A DNA stretch of 64,000 nucleotides from Oscheius tipulae. Its lineage: Eukaryota > Nematoda > Chromadorea > Rhabditida > Rhabditidae. Of the stretch, positions 50,177 to 61,675 are shown in pieces. The DNA lies in assembly GCA_037178975.1 (NCBI GenBank), contig JASJZH010000002.1, positions 1,736,001 through 1,800,000 of the forward strand. Direction: 5' to 3'. Under the pieces are notes generated by a model that was not told where the DNA came from, did not search any database, and saw nothing but the letters and a program-made list of their open reading frames with translations. Both the position numbers and the translations under genes were made by a program. Position 1 is the first letter of the stretch. Every line of letters begins with the position of its first letter.

Positions 50177-53100
50177 ATGTTTTCCGCTACTGCTACTACT
50201 CCCGCTGACAAGTTCCAGCCCTCTTGGATCCGTTCGACCTTCCATGGTCCGGGAGCTGCTCCCGATGAGGACGCTGTGAGTATTCTTTTTTCTTGACCAT
50301 CTGTTTTTACCGTCCGAATACGGTCCCAGAACACTGAAAATGTGACATCTTGTAGCCACAAGGCGTGTAGACTGTGGCGAATTCACAACGAGTAGGAACT
50401 ATCGTGGCTTTTTCCCTTGACATTTATTCTCATGAACGCTTCTTCAAAGCCACTTTTTCGGGTCTAAAACATTATTTTACTGATGATGATGTTCTACAAA
50501 GTTGTAGAACTCGTCGAGCTCTACAATTTTGCTGAACATAGCTAAGCTTGAAAAAGCCGTTTTCACCCCGTAAATGGGCGCATAACCGTGCTGTAAACAG
50601 AAAAATGCTAGATGTCTTGTAGAACGTGGAGCCGTCGGTGGCCATCTTGGCCAGGAACCGCTACGGCCGCGAAGAAGTCCTCCAGCTTCAGCCAAAGCCT
50701 ATTCGCGCCCCCTTCGGACTCTCCAACTGTCCCATCTTTGTTCCCGAAGCTCGTGGACCGACCGTAATGATGCAGATGTCGGAGATTGAACAGGTTAGTT
50801 GTCCCTCTTTCTCTATACTAACGTTTCCAATTTGCAGCGTCTCCAAATGAACATAAACTCGTCGAAGGCTATGTCCTCTCTGAATCAGACCGATCGAACC
50901 ATGGTTGCTGGTGGCGGCCCCCCAAATGGGCCCAATAGCCCTCAGGTACAGAAGACGACGAAGAACGAGTGGACGCCGGTCAAAACCGCCTCGACTTGGA
51001 GCCGTGGAGCTGCAGCAACGGCCGGAGGAGGTGGTTCCACTCCCACGATGAACGGCGGCCGTGGTGGATTGACTCGATCACTGGGACGTGGGACAGCCCT
51101 CGGACAGTCGGAAGAAACTGGGGCTTCTCCGTACGGCCAGAAATATGGTAGGTAGCGACAGAGAAAGAGAGACAGAGATTTCCTTAGTGCCCCGTGGCAG
51201 AGGAGGAACTACAGTCACACGAGGAACTGCCGGCTCAACCCAGTTCAACTCGCGTGCCCAGGGTCTCTACGATCCTCGCGATCCCAAGGATCGTCCACGA
51301 AACCGTCTTCGCAGTACCAGCGACGACACGGACCCGTCTGCTGGTCAGGATGAGAACGGCGGTTGGGCTGCCTCACGTCTCGGACGGCAGAACTCCAGTG
51401 CTTGGAATAAAGAAGGTTACACTCACTGTCACGCTTTAAAATTAGATGTATTTCTAGAAACTTGGAATCAGTCGTCCGACAGAGAAGGCTCGTTCCCCGC
51501 TTCACAAAAGCAGGAAAACGGAGGAGGACCAATGCCGGAATGGTTTGAGGATGCCGAAGACGGAGAAAAGCCGTAAGTCGTGGATTGGCAAGATGTGTGA
51601 CTGTCTTCTTTTCAGTCTCGAACCCAATGCTGGAACTTTCGACGACGATGGTCGCTATCGCAAAGAGCATCAGCAGGCAACTACTGCGGCCGCCCCACGT
51701 TGGCGTCCCGGCCAACAGGACCACCAGCATCATTCGACCGACGAACCCAACTTTCTCCAGCAGCGCTACGCACCACAGGAGACTCTGCCACCTCAACCAT
51801 CTCGGCAGATCGACTATTTTTACTTGGATCCTACGGACGTCGAGCGTGGTCCCTTCCAGAAGGTGAAAGAGAGAGTCGTAAAGACAGAGAGTCAGAGAGA
51901 CAGAAATACAGAGAAACAGAGAAGCAGAGAGACAGAAAGACCTAGAGACAGAGGGACATCCTACCTCTACAACTTGCAAAAGGCGTCCGTTTGGGACACC
52001 AGTCGACTCTAATCTGGGATAACACTTGACAATGTTTGTTGCCTTTTCTGTCAAGTAGTATCCTTGATTAATATTGACAAGACAAGTCAGGACAGTTCAA
52101 GTTACAAAAAGTACACTGACAAAGTGAGTTGCTCCGCACAGGAGCGTATGCGACTAGTATGGACATAGAGACAAAGAGCGACTTACAGTTGAGGCGAGTA
52201 GACTGCCGAAGAGATGCTGACGGCCATGAGACAACATCCTAGTAGAGAGCAGCAAAGGCGAACTACCTCTGGGAACAACTGTCTCCTGTTTAAACTTGAC
52301 AGTAAATGACAAGTCAAGGTTGCCAACTGGAGACAAGTCAGTTCGCCTTTGCTGCTCTCTACTAGGACTTTGGTCGTCTCTCTCCTCGACTCCGCTTCAG
52401 TGTCTACCTGAAAAAGACAGACAAATTGAGTGATTACTTTTGTGAAGCATTAATCGGTTTAGGAACAAATGTACGCATGGTACACGATGAGCTACTTCAC
52501 GGACACGCTGAAGGTTCGAACCAGCGAGCACAAGGAATGGAAGACGCTGGGGGAGCTGAAGGTCCTCAACGGGACGGCCAAGCCCTTCGACTACAAGTCG
52601 CCAGCTCCGCCGGCTCTCCAGTCCTCGTTTAGCTACCCGGGAAATGCGGCATTTGGCGCCAACCTCTTTGGAGGAGCCAGTCCTTGGGGCGAGATGTTCA
52701 CCCCCGGCCAGATGTTCACCGGAGCTCCTCCTACAGCTGCCGGTCCAGTGGCATCCTCAGCCTTCGACGATAAGAGCATGCTGGCCGAAAAGCAGCGATT
52801 CGAGATGCAGAAGATGCAAGAAATGCAGGAGCTAATGCGTGTGGCCCAGGAGCAGAAGCGCATGGCCGAGTTGAAAGAGCTCGAGTACCGACGACAGCAG
52901 GAGGAGTTGCGGAAAAAGTTCGATGAGGAGATGCTGCGCAAGCAGATGGAACAGCTCGAGTTGCAGAAGAAGCTCGAGGATCTGGAGGCCGAGAAGAATG
53001 CTCGCCTGGAGAATGAGCGTCGTCGACAGGAGGAGGAGCAGGAGGAGAGACTAAAGAAGGAGGCGGAACTGAAACGACTCGAGGAGGAGAAGAGACAGGT

Positions 53101-54665
53101 CATGGAGGAGGCCAAGAAGCGCGAGCAGGAGCAGAGGAAGAAAGAGGAAGAGATTGAGCGAAAACGGTGGGAAAAACATTCTTTTCTGATATTTCTCACT
53201 CCGTTCAGACACGCCGACCGAGCTGCTGAGGAACACAATCAGATGATGAGAAAGGCTGAAGAGGAAGCTCTTCGAATACGACAGGCACAGGCAGCGGCTC
53301 GTCGTGAAGAAGAGGAACGCAAGGCGGCCAAAGACGCCGAGCGCATGTTCAACAATGAGGACGTTTGGAATGTGAGTTTGTTACGAGACAGAGAGACAGA
53401 AATATAGTGAGACAGAAAGAAAGAGAGATAGAGAAACAGAGAAACAAGGAGACTCCGATCACTTCCCAATTTCAGACTTCAAAGCCCTCAACCCCTGCCG
53501 AAAGCATGGATAGTCCTTGGCAGACGGCTCCCACAAAGAAGTCGCCCCCACAGAAGCCCAAAACTGCAGCCTGGTCAAGTAGTGCCTCCAGTGAACCCCG
53601 TGAGAAGACTCTTCGCGAAATTCAAGAGGAGGAAGAGCGACAGCAGCAGGCTGAAGCACGTGAGCTGGCACGACAACGCAAGGAGCAGCAGACAAGCAGT
53701 TCGTCAGTTCAGTCCGCTCTGTGGTCCAACGCCAATCAGCGTATCAATTGGGTCGGGAATGCGTCTCCGATAGTGAGCAAGACTCCAGGAAAGCCGGCCT
53801 GGGGTGGAGCTGGTGTCGATCCGAAGCCGGCTGCTACGAGCTCGATCAATTGGGATGGACCATCGCTTCAGGCTGCCAACAAAGTCGCCCCGGCGTCAGC
53901 TCCAGCGCCGAAAAAGGCTGCCACAGCTGCTCCGACGAAACAGGCAGCCAATGTCAAGACTGCTCCTAAAACTCAGGTGAGAATTCTCTCCGTCGTGACC
54001 TATTCCAAGAGGCTAATTACTGGATTCACCGTGACATAAATTCAAGGAAAAGGCCTGAAACTGACTGTAAACAGAACATCTCTGTCTTACTATCTCTCTG
54101 TCTCTCTGTTTCTCTCTGTCTCATCAAACTTTCCCTTTTTCAGACAGTCGACGTCTTTACCCAATGGGTGACGAAGCGCTTGAAGGAGATCAACAAGAAC
54201 GTCGATGCCGACGTGCTCTCGTCCTTCTTGGAAAGCGTGGAGAATCCGAACGAGGTCGAAGACTATGTACAGGAATACCTTGGCGAATCGAAGCTGGCCA
54301 AGGAATTTGTCAAGGAATATCTCCAGAAGCGCTGCGAGTCTCGTAAGCGCCGAGACACGGGCAAGGATGTGAGTTCACTATCATATTCACCTTACAAAAT
54401 TGCGTTTTAGGATCTCTCCTGCGCCAGATATGCGGGTACTGGGACGGGTGGAGCTCAGGGAAAGAAGAAGAAGGGAAAGGTTCGTCTTCTGACAGTGACA
54501 GGGACAGTGACAATGACTGACAGTTTCACAAAAAAATGCATAATTCAGGGCGCTCGACTCGTCGTGGATGGCAGCTGCCTCGGTTTCCGGGCTACCGGTG
54601 ACCCGAACAGAGTCAATCAGGGCGAAATTGAAACAGTGCCGCTGCCTGCTGGACAGAAGCGTTAG
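50177..54665 (+). CDS. GIGYF-type GYF-domain protein
   Basis: Twelve exons give about 982 aa: 50177-50275, 50623-50793, 50838-51147, 51188-51415, 51458-51572, 51616-51862, 52463-53166, 53209-53371, 53476-53976, 54144-54368, 54411-54479, 54549-54665. An N-terminal RYGREEVLQL (Tyr47) matches the 4EHP-binding motif of GIGYF1/2. An RG-rich region follows, then the GYF domain (about 372-425; DYFYLDP...RGPF...WY...YF), a long Glu/Arg/Lys coiled coil (about 498-690), and a conserved C-terminal helical part (WVTKRLKEINKNVDADVL). GIGYF with 4EHP represses translation initiation. The GYF domain is split by an intron. Confidence 0.93.
50395..50560. repeat. CTACAA/TTGTAG palindromic repeat module
   Basis: Contains GTTCTACAA-AG-TTGTAGAAC (50491-50510) with GGTCTAAAAC before it and CTCTACAATTTTG after it. 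Similar modules flank the 5S-like sequences near 10360-10440, 45840-45930 and 63000-63290. Here no 5S-like part is attached. GIGYF intron 1. Confidence 0.5.
52238..52366. repeat. Foldback with perfect 27-bp arms
   Basis: Arms 52238-52264 and 52340-52366 are exact reverse complements (AGTAGAGAGCAGCAAAGGCG core). The 75-bp centre has a second, imperfect inverted pair. It lies in the GIGYF intron that splits the GYF domain. Confidence 0.85.
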
Positions 54666-55115
54666 TTAGCCCAGCTCCTATAAGGTTCCTTTGCTTTAGT
54701 CCCAGCCCATTTCCCGGTTACTATTTCTCACTCAGTTTTGTTAGGTTTTCATTCCCTTACCGCCACTCGTAGTCACCTCACACATTCACTGTTGTCGCAC
54801 CTTGTTGAGACTTTCGGCGTCTACTTGCCCCCTGCCCCCTGAACAGCAACATTTCTAGTGTCCCCAATTTGTTGTTACATGAATATTGTTTCCAGCTTTC
54901 TTGTCAGAGATAGAGAGAAGGAAGGACAGAAAGACAGAGACAGAGGATAGAGACAATGGTTTCAGTAAAACTACTAGAGGGAAACTGTAGTCTGACCGGG
55001 ACAGAGAGACAATGAGACAGAGACAGAAAGTTTGGGGTGTTTCTAATTCAAAGAGTTCAAAAACTCCTTTCTAGTCACTTTATTCTATGTACAGATATCC
55101 AGGACACGCTCCCCT
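54666..55115. other. Convergent 3' intergenic with GACAGA repeats
   Basis: Lies between the 3' ends of GIGYF (+) and the transporter (-). Holds GACAGA/GAGACA repeats at 54905-55032. No gene. Confidence 0.6.
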
Positions 55116-58100
55116 CTACATACGCGTCTTGCTCTCATCATCGTGGTCAATCCAGACCTCCTTGATCTCTTCGTCATCCTCAGGATAGACCTTTATCAGC
55201 CCAATAGCCGCCTCTCGGCCACTGTCGCTCGCAAACTCTGGCATCACGTTGAAAATGCATTGCGCTGCTCTTGTCGTACTTTCTGAACTACAATTTGGCT
55301 GGAGATTCGATAGCAAACTGACGATTGATACGTTCGAGGAAGTAATTGTAGCCCGGGAAGCGAGGTAGAGCTCGGTCCCAGATGAAGATGGTGAAAATGA
55401 TGACTCCGCCGCAGAGAATACCTAATCCGACAGCGGCAGAAGTGATGTCAGTGACGATGTTGACAACGACCAAACTGGTACAGACGAGACAAAAGAGAGC
55501 TGGCATGATCACAGGCATACGCATCTTCTCCGGATGGACGGGGATCTTGCGATAGCGAATCCACATCAGAGCAATCATGGTCACGGCACGTTGAGACCAT
55601 TGAGAGAAGGCGACGTACTGAAAAAAAAACAAGAGTTAAAGAGGAACAGAGAGGCAGAGAGAAATAAAGAGAGAGAGAGAGAGAGAGGCAACAGTGATAG
55701 CAATGACAGCGACAGAGACAGAGAGATCTAAAACTCACATTGATCAGATTGTCCAGATCTCCAGCAAAGGAGACCACCATGGCGATCAGAATATGGACAA
55801 AAAGAGCAACTCTCGGCGAGTCACTGATCGGATTGATTCCACTTATAGCCGATGGAATTTGGCGTTGCTTGCTCACGGCTTGAAGGTACCGACTTGCGGA
55901 AAACATTGTCGAATTCAGCGAGCCAACAAGAAGAACGGCTACGAAGATGGGCATGATCCATTGGGCTTGTGGAATGGCCTTCTGGGCAAAGGTCTGAAAA
56001 CTGTCGCAGTCATTGCCGCTGTCACTGTCACTCACCATTGCGACAGCCTGAGAAGATTCCAGATCCGCCACAGAGAGTACAGTGAAGTAGGAAATGTTAA
56101 CAGCCACGTAGATCACTCCAATAGCTGTCATTCCAATGATGATAGCCAAAGGCATGTTTCTTCTCGGATTCTCGAGCTCCCCGGCTCCGAAATTCAAAAT
56201 ATCCCAGCCGTCGTAGGAATAGAGACCGGCGAACATGGCCTGGACTATGTTTCCGGCATTCAGATCGGTGTGATTGAAGGGAGCCTTGAGGTTTTCTGTC
56301 TCGCCTGAAAGAGAGAGATATGCAGAGAGATAGAGAGACAAAAGAGACACAGAGACAGCAAGACAGATAGACAAAGAGTCAAAGAGACAGTGAGACAGAA
56401 GAGACAGAAATGTTCTGTTTACAGGATAAGTTAGTTTCAGTCCTTTTCCTTGGATTTACGTCACGTCAGTCCTACTACCGAGAAGGCTATTTATCCAGTC
56501 ATTTAAAGCGAGTGTCCGGACCCTTTTCTAGTTCGCAAAAGTTAAAATTCAGGTAATTTGACAAGTCGTAGGAATATCTTTAGAAATTATTTTGGGTGAA
56601 AACCTAGTCTATAAAGTGCAAACTGTGGGGGAGATTACTGAACGCCCTAAACCAGGGTAGATTCGTTTCTGAAGCAATTGGAATGCATTCAACTTCTATT
56701 CTGAGTGCGGGCTTCTATGCTGGTGATCATCGATGATAAAACAAAAAAGAGGTACACCTCTGTAATCAGCGCGTTTTTCTCTACGAAAAAAAAGTCCGGA
56801 CACTCACTTTAACCTCTTGAAATAGGTGGAAAGTCTCAACTACTGAAGGTCTCGCTATGGAACCGACTTGACGAAGCCGGAAAAGTGCAAAAGCCCGATC
56901 CTGGTAGATGATGGAAATCCGGAAACACGATACTGTGCAGAGAAGACGGTTGTGGCTAAGAAGGATTGTGCCGCTCCGGACATGAAGAATAAGAACTTCT
57001 ACTGCGCCTGTGCAGTGGCCCGCTGCAACAAGGACATCGCGACGGCTATAAAGCACCACAAAGAGACCGTCTGGTTCAATCCTACTACCGAGAAAATTGT
57101 CCAGCCGACTGTCCAGACTACCGAGGCTCCTACTGAAGACAAACCTAGAAGCGGCATCGACGGGTCTGGAAGCGGTGAGAAGAAAGACTGTGCCTAGATG
57201 GTCGTGACTATTGTCTTTGTCCTCATCGCCCTCGTTTAAAGAATAAATATATGACAATCTGGTGTTGGAGAAGGTCAGTTGCTTTGGGATCTGCAGTGGG
57301 TAAGGTAGTCTACCAGGACAGAGACAGAGACAGAATCATACCTTTGATTGCCAGGAAGTAGAATCCAATTCCTATGACCAATCCAGTAGCAGCAATCTTT
57401 GCCAAAGAAGCTACAATTTGGAATCTGGATACAAACGTCTTAAGAGAGAAGAAGTTCATGAACATGAGCACCCAGATCAGAGCGAAACCTAGCAGTTTCT
57501 TTGCCCAGAATTCGCTGGTCTTATCCATTTCCACACTGAAGCCCTGAACAGAAGGTCTCACTAAAGATATTGGCTCGAACTCACCCGAAAAACGTATTCC
57601 GCAAAGGTCTGAGCCTGAATGGCCAATGTAGCCGGGTAGTTGATCGTACAGCCAATACACATGAAGGCGAAAGCGACCGGGTACCATTCCATAAAGCACA
57701 TGTAGGCAAAGTCACCCCCAGACATCCGAATGCTGGTTCCAAGCTCGACGTAGCAGAAGGAGCCAAGCATTGAGACAAGGGCAGCAGCGATCCAGATAAT
57801 TAGGGACATTCCTACCTGAAAAGAGGGGTTTTGAGGCGGAAACAGCAGAGCTTTTCCATGCTCTCAAAGTTATTGGTCCAATCGAAAACTACGACTTTGC
57901 CGAAGCCTAACAGATCATGGCTTTTCTTGAGCCAGAAAAAGGTTAATTAGCTATGGATTAGCATGAAAAATCTTAGAATCCATCCCTCTAATAACAAGCA
58001 CACACGAAAACTAACGCTTTTGTCGCCTCGATAGCTCAGTTGGGAGAGCGTTAGACTGAAGATCTAAAGGTCACCAGTTCGATCCTGGTTCGGGGCAATC

Positions 58101-58226
58101 GTTTTTGCTTTTGTAACCTTCATTGTGTTTGTTCTTTCCGTCCAACTTGACGACTCGCATGCCCCTTTTGGAGTTCGTAAAGGAGCCTTCGACAATGTAG
58201 ATAAGAGCCTCAGGATTTGGGTGTTG

Positions 58227-58280
<54 letters not shown>

Positions 58281-58452
58281 TGATTTAGGGAAAAACGTAG
58301 CCACCGGATGGTCGATAAAGAGGACTTACAGAATTGACTTGAAGTAGGATTCCCGTGGGTGTGATGAAAATTCCGGAACCGACGATATTGCCGATGATGT
58401 AGGAGATGCAGCCGAGCAGGCCCATCTTCTCACTGCGACCCTCTTCACCCAT
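55116..58452 (-). CDS. LAT-type amino-acid transporter (SLC7 light chain)
   Basis: Minus-strand exons: 58452-58330, 57815-57585, 57543-57342, 56304-56036, 55993-55739, 55617-55319, 55287-55116, about 516 aa with 12 hydrophobic segments. TM1 carries GNIVGSGIF (GSGIF at residues 25-29), the substrate-binding turn of the APC superfamily. MFAGLYSYDGWDILNF and EEL-like GELENPRRNMP also match LATs. It should exchange amino acids at the plasma membrane with an SLC3 heavy chain. The last intron would be only 31 nt; if it is not removed the protein ends at TAG 55288 (469 aa). The longer form ends CIFNVMPEF, which resembles other LAT tails. ATG 4 nt after TTTCCAG. Confidence 0.9.
56504..56812. mobile_element. 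MITE with GTGTCCGGAC inverted ends
   Basis: TTAAAGCGAGTGTCCGGAC on the left and GTCCGGACACTCACTTTAA on the right are inverted repeats with one mismatch, about 300 bp apart. It lies in a transporter intron, immediately upstream of the nested Cys-rich gene. Confidence 0.6.
56847..57197 (+). CDS. Nested Cys-rich small protein, 5' end unresolved
   Basis: An open frame on the plus strand lies inside an intron of the minus-strand transporter. It encodes about 115 aa with seven Cys (including YCACAV), a Thr/Glu/Pro linker (TVQTTEAPTEDKP), and ends KKDCA. AATAAA follows at 57242-57247. No ATG exists in this exon, so it must be spliced to an upstream exon. A Met-starting hydrophobic stretch (LVSVLFLGF) near 56420-56450, on the far side of the MITE, could be its signal peptide, but I cannot join them with confidence. 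Secretion is plausible from the Cys pattern. Family unknown. Confidence 0.5.
   Translation, partial: RSRYGTDLTKPEKCKSPILVDDGNPETRYCAEKTVVAKKDCAAPDMKNKNFYCACAVARCNKDIATAIKHHKETVWFNPTTEKIVQPTVQTTEAPTEDKPRSGIDGSGSGEKKDCA
58025..58097 (+). tRNA. tRNA-Phe (GAA)
   Basis: 73 nt, full cloverleaf. Acceptor arm GCCTCGA/TCGGGGC pairs with one G-T. D-arm GCTCAGTTGGGAGAGC has box A. The anticodon loop is CTGAAGA (anticodon GAA), and the T-arm ACCAGTTCGATCCTGGT has box B. A T5 run at 58102-58106 is the Pol III terminator. No intron. It lies in the first intron of the transporter, on the opposite strand. Confidence 0.97.
58227..58278 (+). repeat. Poly(C) then poly(A) run
   Basis: About 21 C followed directly by about 31 A, in the first transporter intron. 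Either a genuine homopolymer pair or a sequencing/assembly artefact. The transition is abrupt. Confidence 0.7.
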
Positions 58453-61400
58453 GTTTCTGGAAAAGTGTTGTGGACCGGGTGACCGAAAGAAGGAAAGAGG
58501 AGAACACGAGTCCTGAGACAAAAGAAGTTTTCGGTAGGAGATAAGCGATATGTTAACAATGTGGGAGCTTATCGGGACGGGGAGGAAAGAATGGAGACAG
58601 GAACAGATGTAATGGCGGTCAGATAAAAAGAGAGAGAGAGAGACAGAGGTGTCTAGGAAATCTGGGAAAGGAGCAGACGTAAAACAAGACAGAGAACGAG
58701 CAGAGATGAGAGAGGAGAGAGAGAGTTCTGCCGCTTCTGTCAATTACCCAAGCAAAGAGAACTTTTAAAGGAAGACTTTGTCAAAAAAGTTCTGAGATTT
58801 CACCAGTTGCCCTAATGGACTTCTACTCTAGCACAGTTCCAGCTACTGACAGGATAGAGCGAGCAGTCTAGGGAAAAAGAACATAACAGTGAAAGTGGAA
58901 ATCATAGAGGAAGAGATTCTAGAGCCATCTGTGGGTATAACAACCTCTCTCCTCTGCTATTACCACCATCAAAAGACTCGACGCGATCAAGTAGTTAGGG
59001 AACGTGTAATCCCCAGATTGAAGTGCTCTTCTGACAAGATAAGAATTGATAAGTACACAGCCACGCTGCTCCCGATGGTTGCAGAGAGGAGCAAGAGAAA
59101 GAAAGAACACTGTCACTGTCCCTCTGTCTTGAGACGATTCCTGATCTTTCGGTCTGAGTTAGTCTCCTCTCCTAGACGCCTCTTCCTGTGCCCGGATATT
59201 CCCCCTCCACACTCTACGTCTTTTCCTCATCTTTTTCAGCAGCAGAAGACCTGTGTTGAGCCGATAAACACGAACTCTCTACGTGGGAGCTGTTTGTCTA
59301 AATCTGAAGGAAGGATAAGCCTTCGTAACCAAAACAGTTCTTAAATTTAGTGAGGAGAGTCTCTGTCCCTGTCTCTCTGTCTCTCTGTTTCCCTGTCTCT
59401 CCTACCATAGTCCCATGCTCCAATTGGCACCCTACTCCCGTCATTTTTACACAACTTGACAGCCCTAATTGCAGGTTCCATAGAGGATTCAGCCACCCCG
59501 AGCCAGTCCCGCTTCCTGTATGCTCGCCGCTGGACAAAAGCAATTCCGATTAGGGAGAGAGAGAGAGAGAGAGTCAGAGGACTTCCAGTTCAGAGTCTAG
59601 TCCCAAAACCCTGACACTAAATCTATCGCCTCTATCCAATAATAACAAGATACGACATTTCCCCATTTATAGAGAAGGAGGGGACAAATCTTTGTGACGC
59701 ACATGAACCGAGCTCTCGGCCGTGTCACTCACCCTCTGATTCGGCAACTGTCATTTTCCTTGGGATCTATATGCACAAAGGATTTTGTTTTTAGCAACTT
59801 CTCCCAGGAACAGTGACCCACCGAGAGGGCATAACAAAACTGCGGATATGTAATCTCATCCCTATTATCCCGCTCCCTTATTCAGACCAATGCTCAGTGG
59901 GAAGAGACTGAGAGCATTGTGGGAGGGGTGTTTGCTCCGACTTTCTTCATACTGACCATTGGCATATTGTTTTCCAGAAGCCGATTGTCATCTGGATGTG
60001 TCTAGACGCCATTATCCATAGACAAATCTGGTTGAAACAGCGTCTTTGTCTCTCCCATCAACCCGAACGATCACCGTATTCTTAGCCCCTACTCCTATCT
60101 CCGGAAATAGCAATTACACATGTGGCTCTGCTCTCCGCATCAATCCCGAGAAATAATTACAAGTCCCTCCTTTCCAAACCGAGTCCGCTCAATCCATCCT
60201 TCCGTCACATTTCTTTTTATCAATCTGTTTGACATTAAAGCGAGCCGGCGAAGCGGATAAAGTGGAGCCGCCATTGATCCGATTCATCAGCCAGGGGAGG
60301 GAGGCTTCTTTCTCCTTTCCCAAATCCCTGCACCCTTCACACAGCTTTCAACTCACTCCATGTCAAGGGGGCACATTAGTTTCCCAACCCTGTTTTGGGC
60401 TTCTACTTGGAAACCTTGACCAGCTGACTATCAAAGCTACCAATGTTTCCTCCCATGACTCTCTCGCTTTGTAGCCTTACCATTTGACTACTGGAAAACG
60501 GTCAACTGGTACTTTGAACACATCGTTAAGAACTGTAACTAACAGACAGAGTGATAGAGTGACTGAATACCTCTAAACATTCCCAACTGACTGTATTTTG
60601 ACATCTGACGGCTGGTACCTATGGTATGGGTTGTTGACTGCTGGTAGACAACCTGGTATTGTCTCTTGTCATTGTTTCACAATGCACCTGTTGACTACGT
60701 CTTCCTAATACCTTCTCTGCCCACCTATCTCTCTGTTAGAAGAAGGTACAGTAGTCAAGCAGAAAATGAGAGTCAATTAGTCAAGAGTATCGGCAGCGAG
60801 CGAGAAGAATGGTAAAGTTTGGGTAGTCTTTTAGATAGGAAGATAGAGAGACAATGACATTTTCAATCTATGAGGCATTAAAACCATCTCTTTTGAATCC
60901 ACTCGATTGGAAAGATTCAGACGTTCTTTGACATGTACCAAGTACTCTCTGCTCTCTAGTCGAATCTCTAAATAGAACACGTAAACCATTGGGACACGTT
61001 CGGCTGTCTTCTCGTCCAGTCCAAACAACCCGTCTTCTACTCGACCGGGCTCATTCTCTAATTAGATTATACTGCTCCTTCTATGGCTGTTGCGTAGCCG
61101 AAAAAAGCGATCTTGGGACCTGAACCAGGGTATTATCTGGACCTGTCTCTCTATCTCCCAGTCTTTCTGTCTCTCTGTTTCACTATCTCTATCTTTCTGC
61201 CTCTTCCCTTTTCCTTCCATGTTTGGCCTGTGGAGGTGCACGTCTGTTCCTGACATATATCCGGGAACGAGACTAAAAGTGGAGGTGACGATTTCGTTCC
61301 TCCAAATATGTATATTGACACTGTCCCACTCCTGATTCCACTCAGCTACTTCCTCTCTCTTCCCTGCCTCCCGATTAGTAGTCCTTGCCTCCGACCCACC

Positions 61401-61675
61401 ATAGTTGATATGCAGTCGATGTTCCCTCTAGAAGTTGCTCCCTGCCCTCACGTTCAGGAAAGAGACAGAAAGACAGAGAGAGAAAGACTTCTGTCCAAAT
61501 CCAGACACTATTCTGATCTGTGCAAAAGTCTCCTAATCCCTGCACGCTTCCCCCTCACAGAGACATTGTGATTCCTATTGGGAATCCCTTGTCTGTCTTC
61601 CTCATCCTCTCATCTGACATATTGATTACTCTTTTCTTTTTTGTTTGCGTGAACTTCCTGTTTTCTAGATCACAG
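58453..61675. other. 3.2-kb intergenic between transporter and GPCR
   Basis: Divergent genes flank it. No coding exons or RNA genes are supported. Simple repeats: GA at 58627-58650 and 59554-59574, TCTCTGTCTC at 59360-59400, CT at 61150-61200, GACAGA at 61460-61485. It presumably contains the two promoters. Confidence 0.55.
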
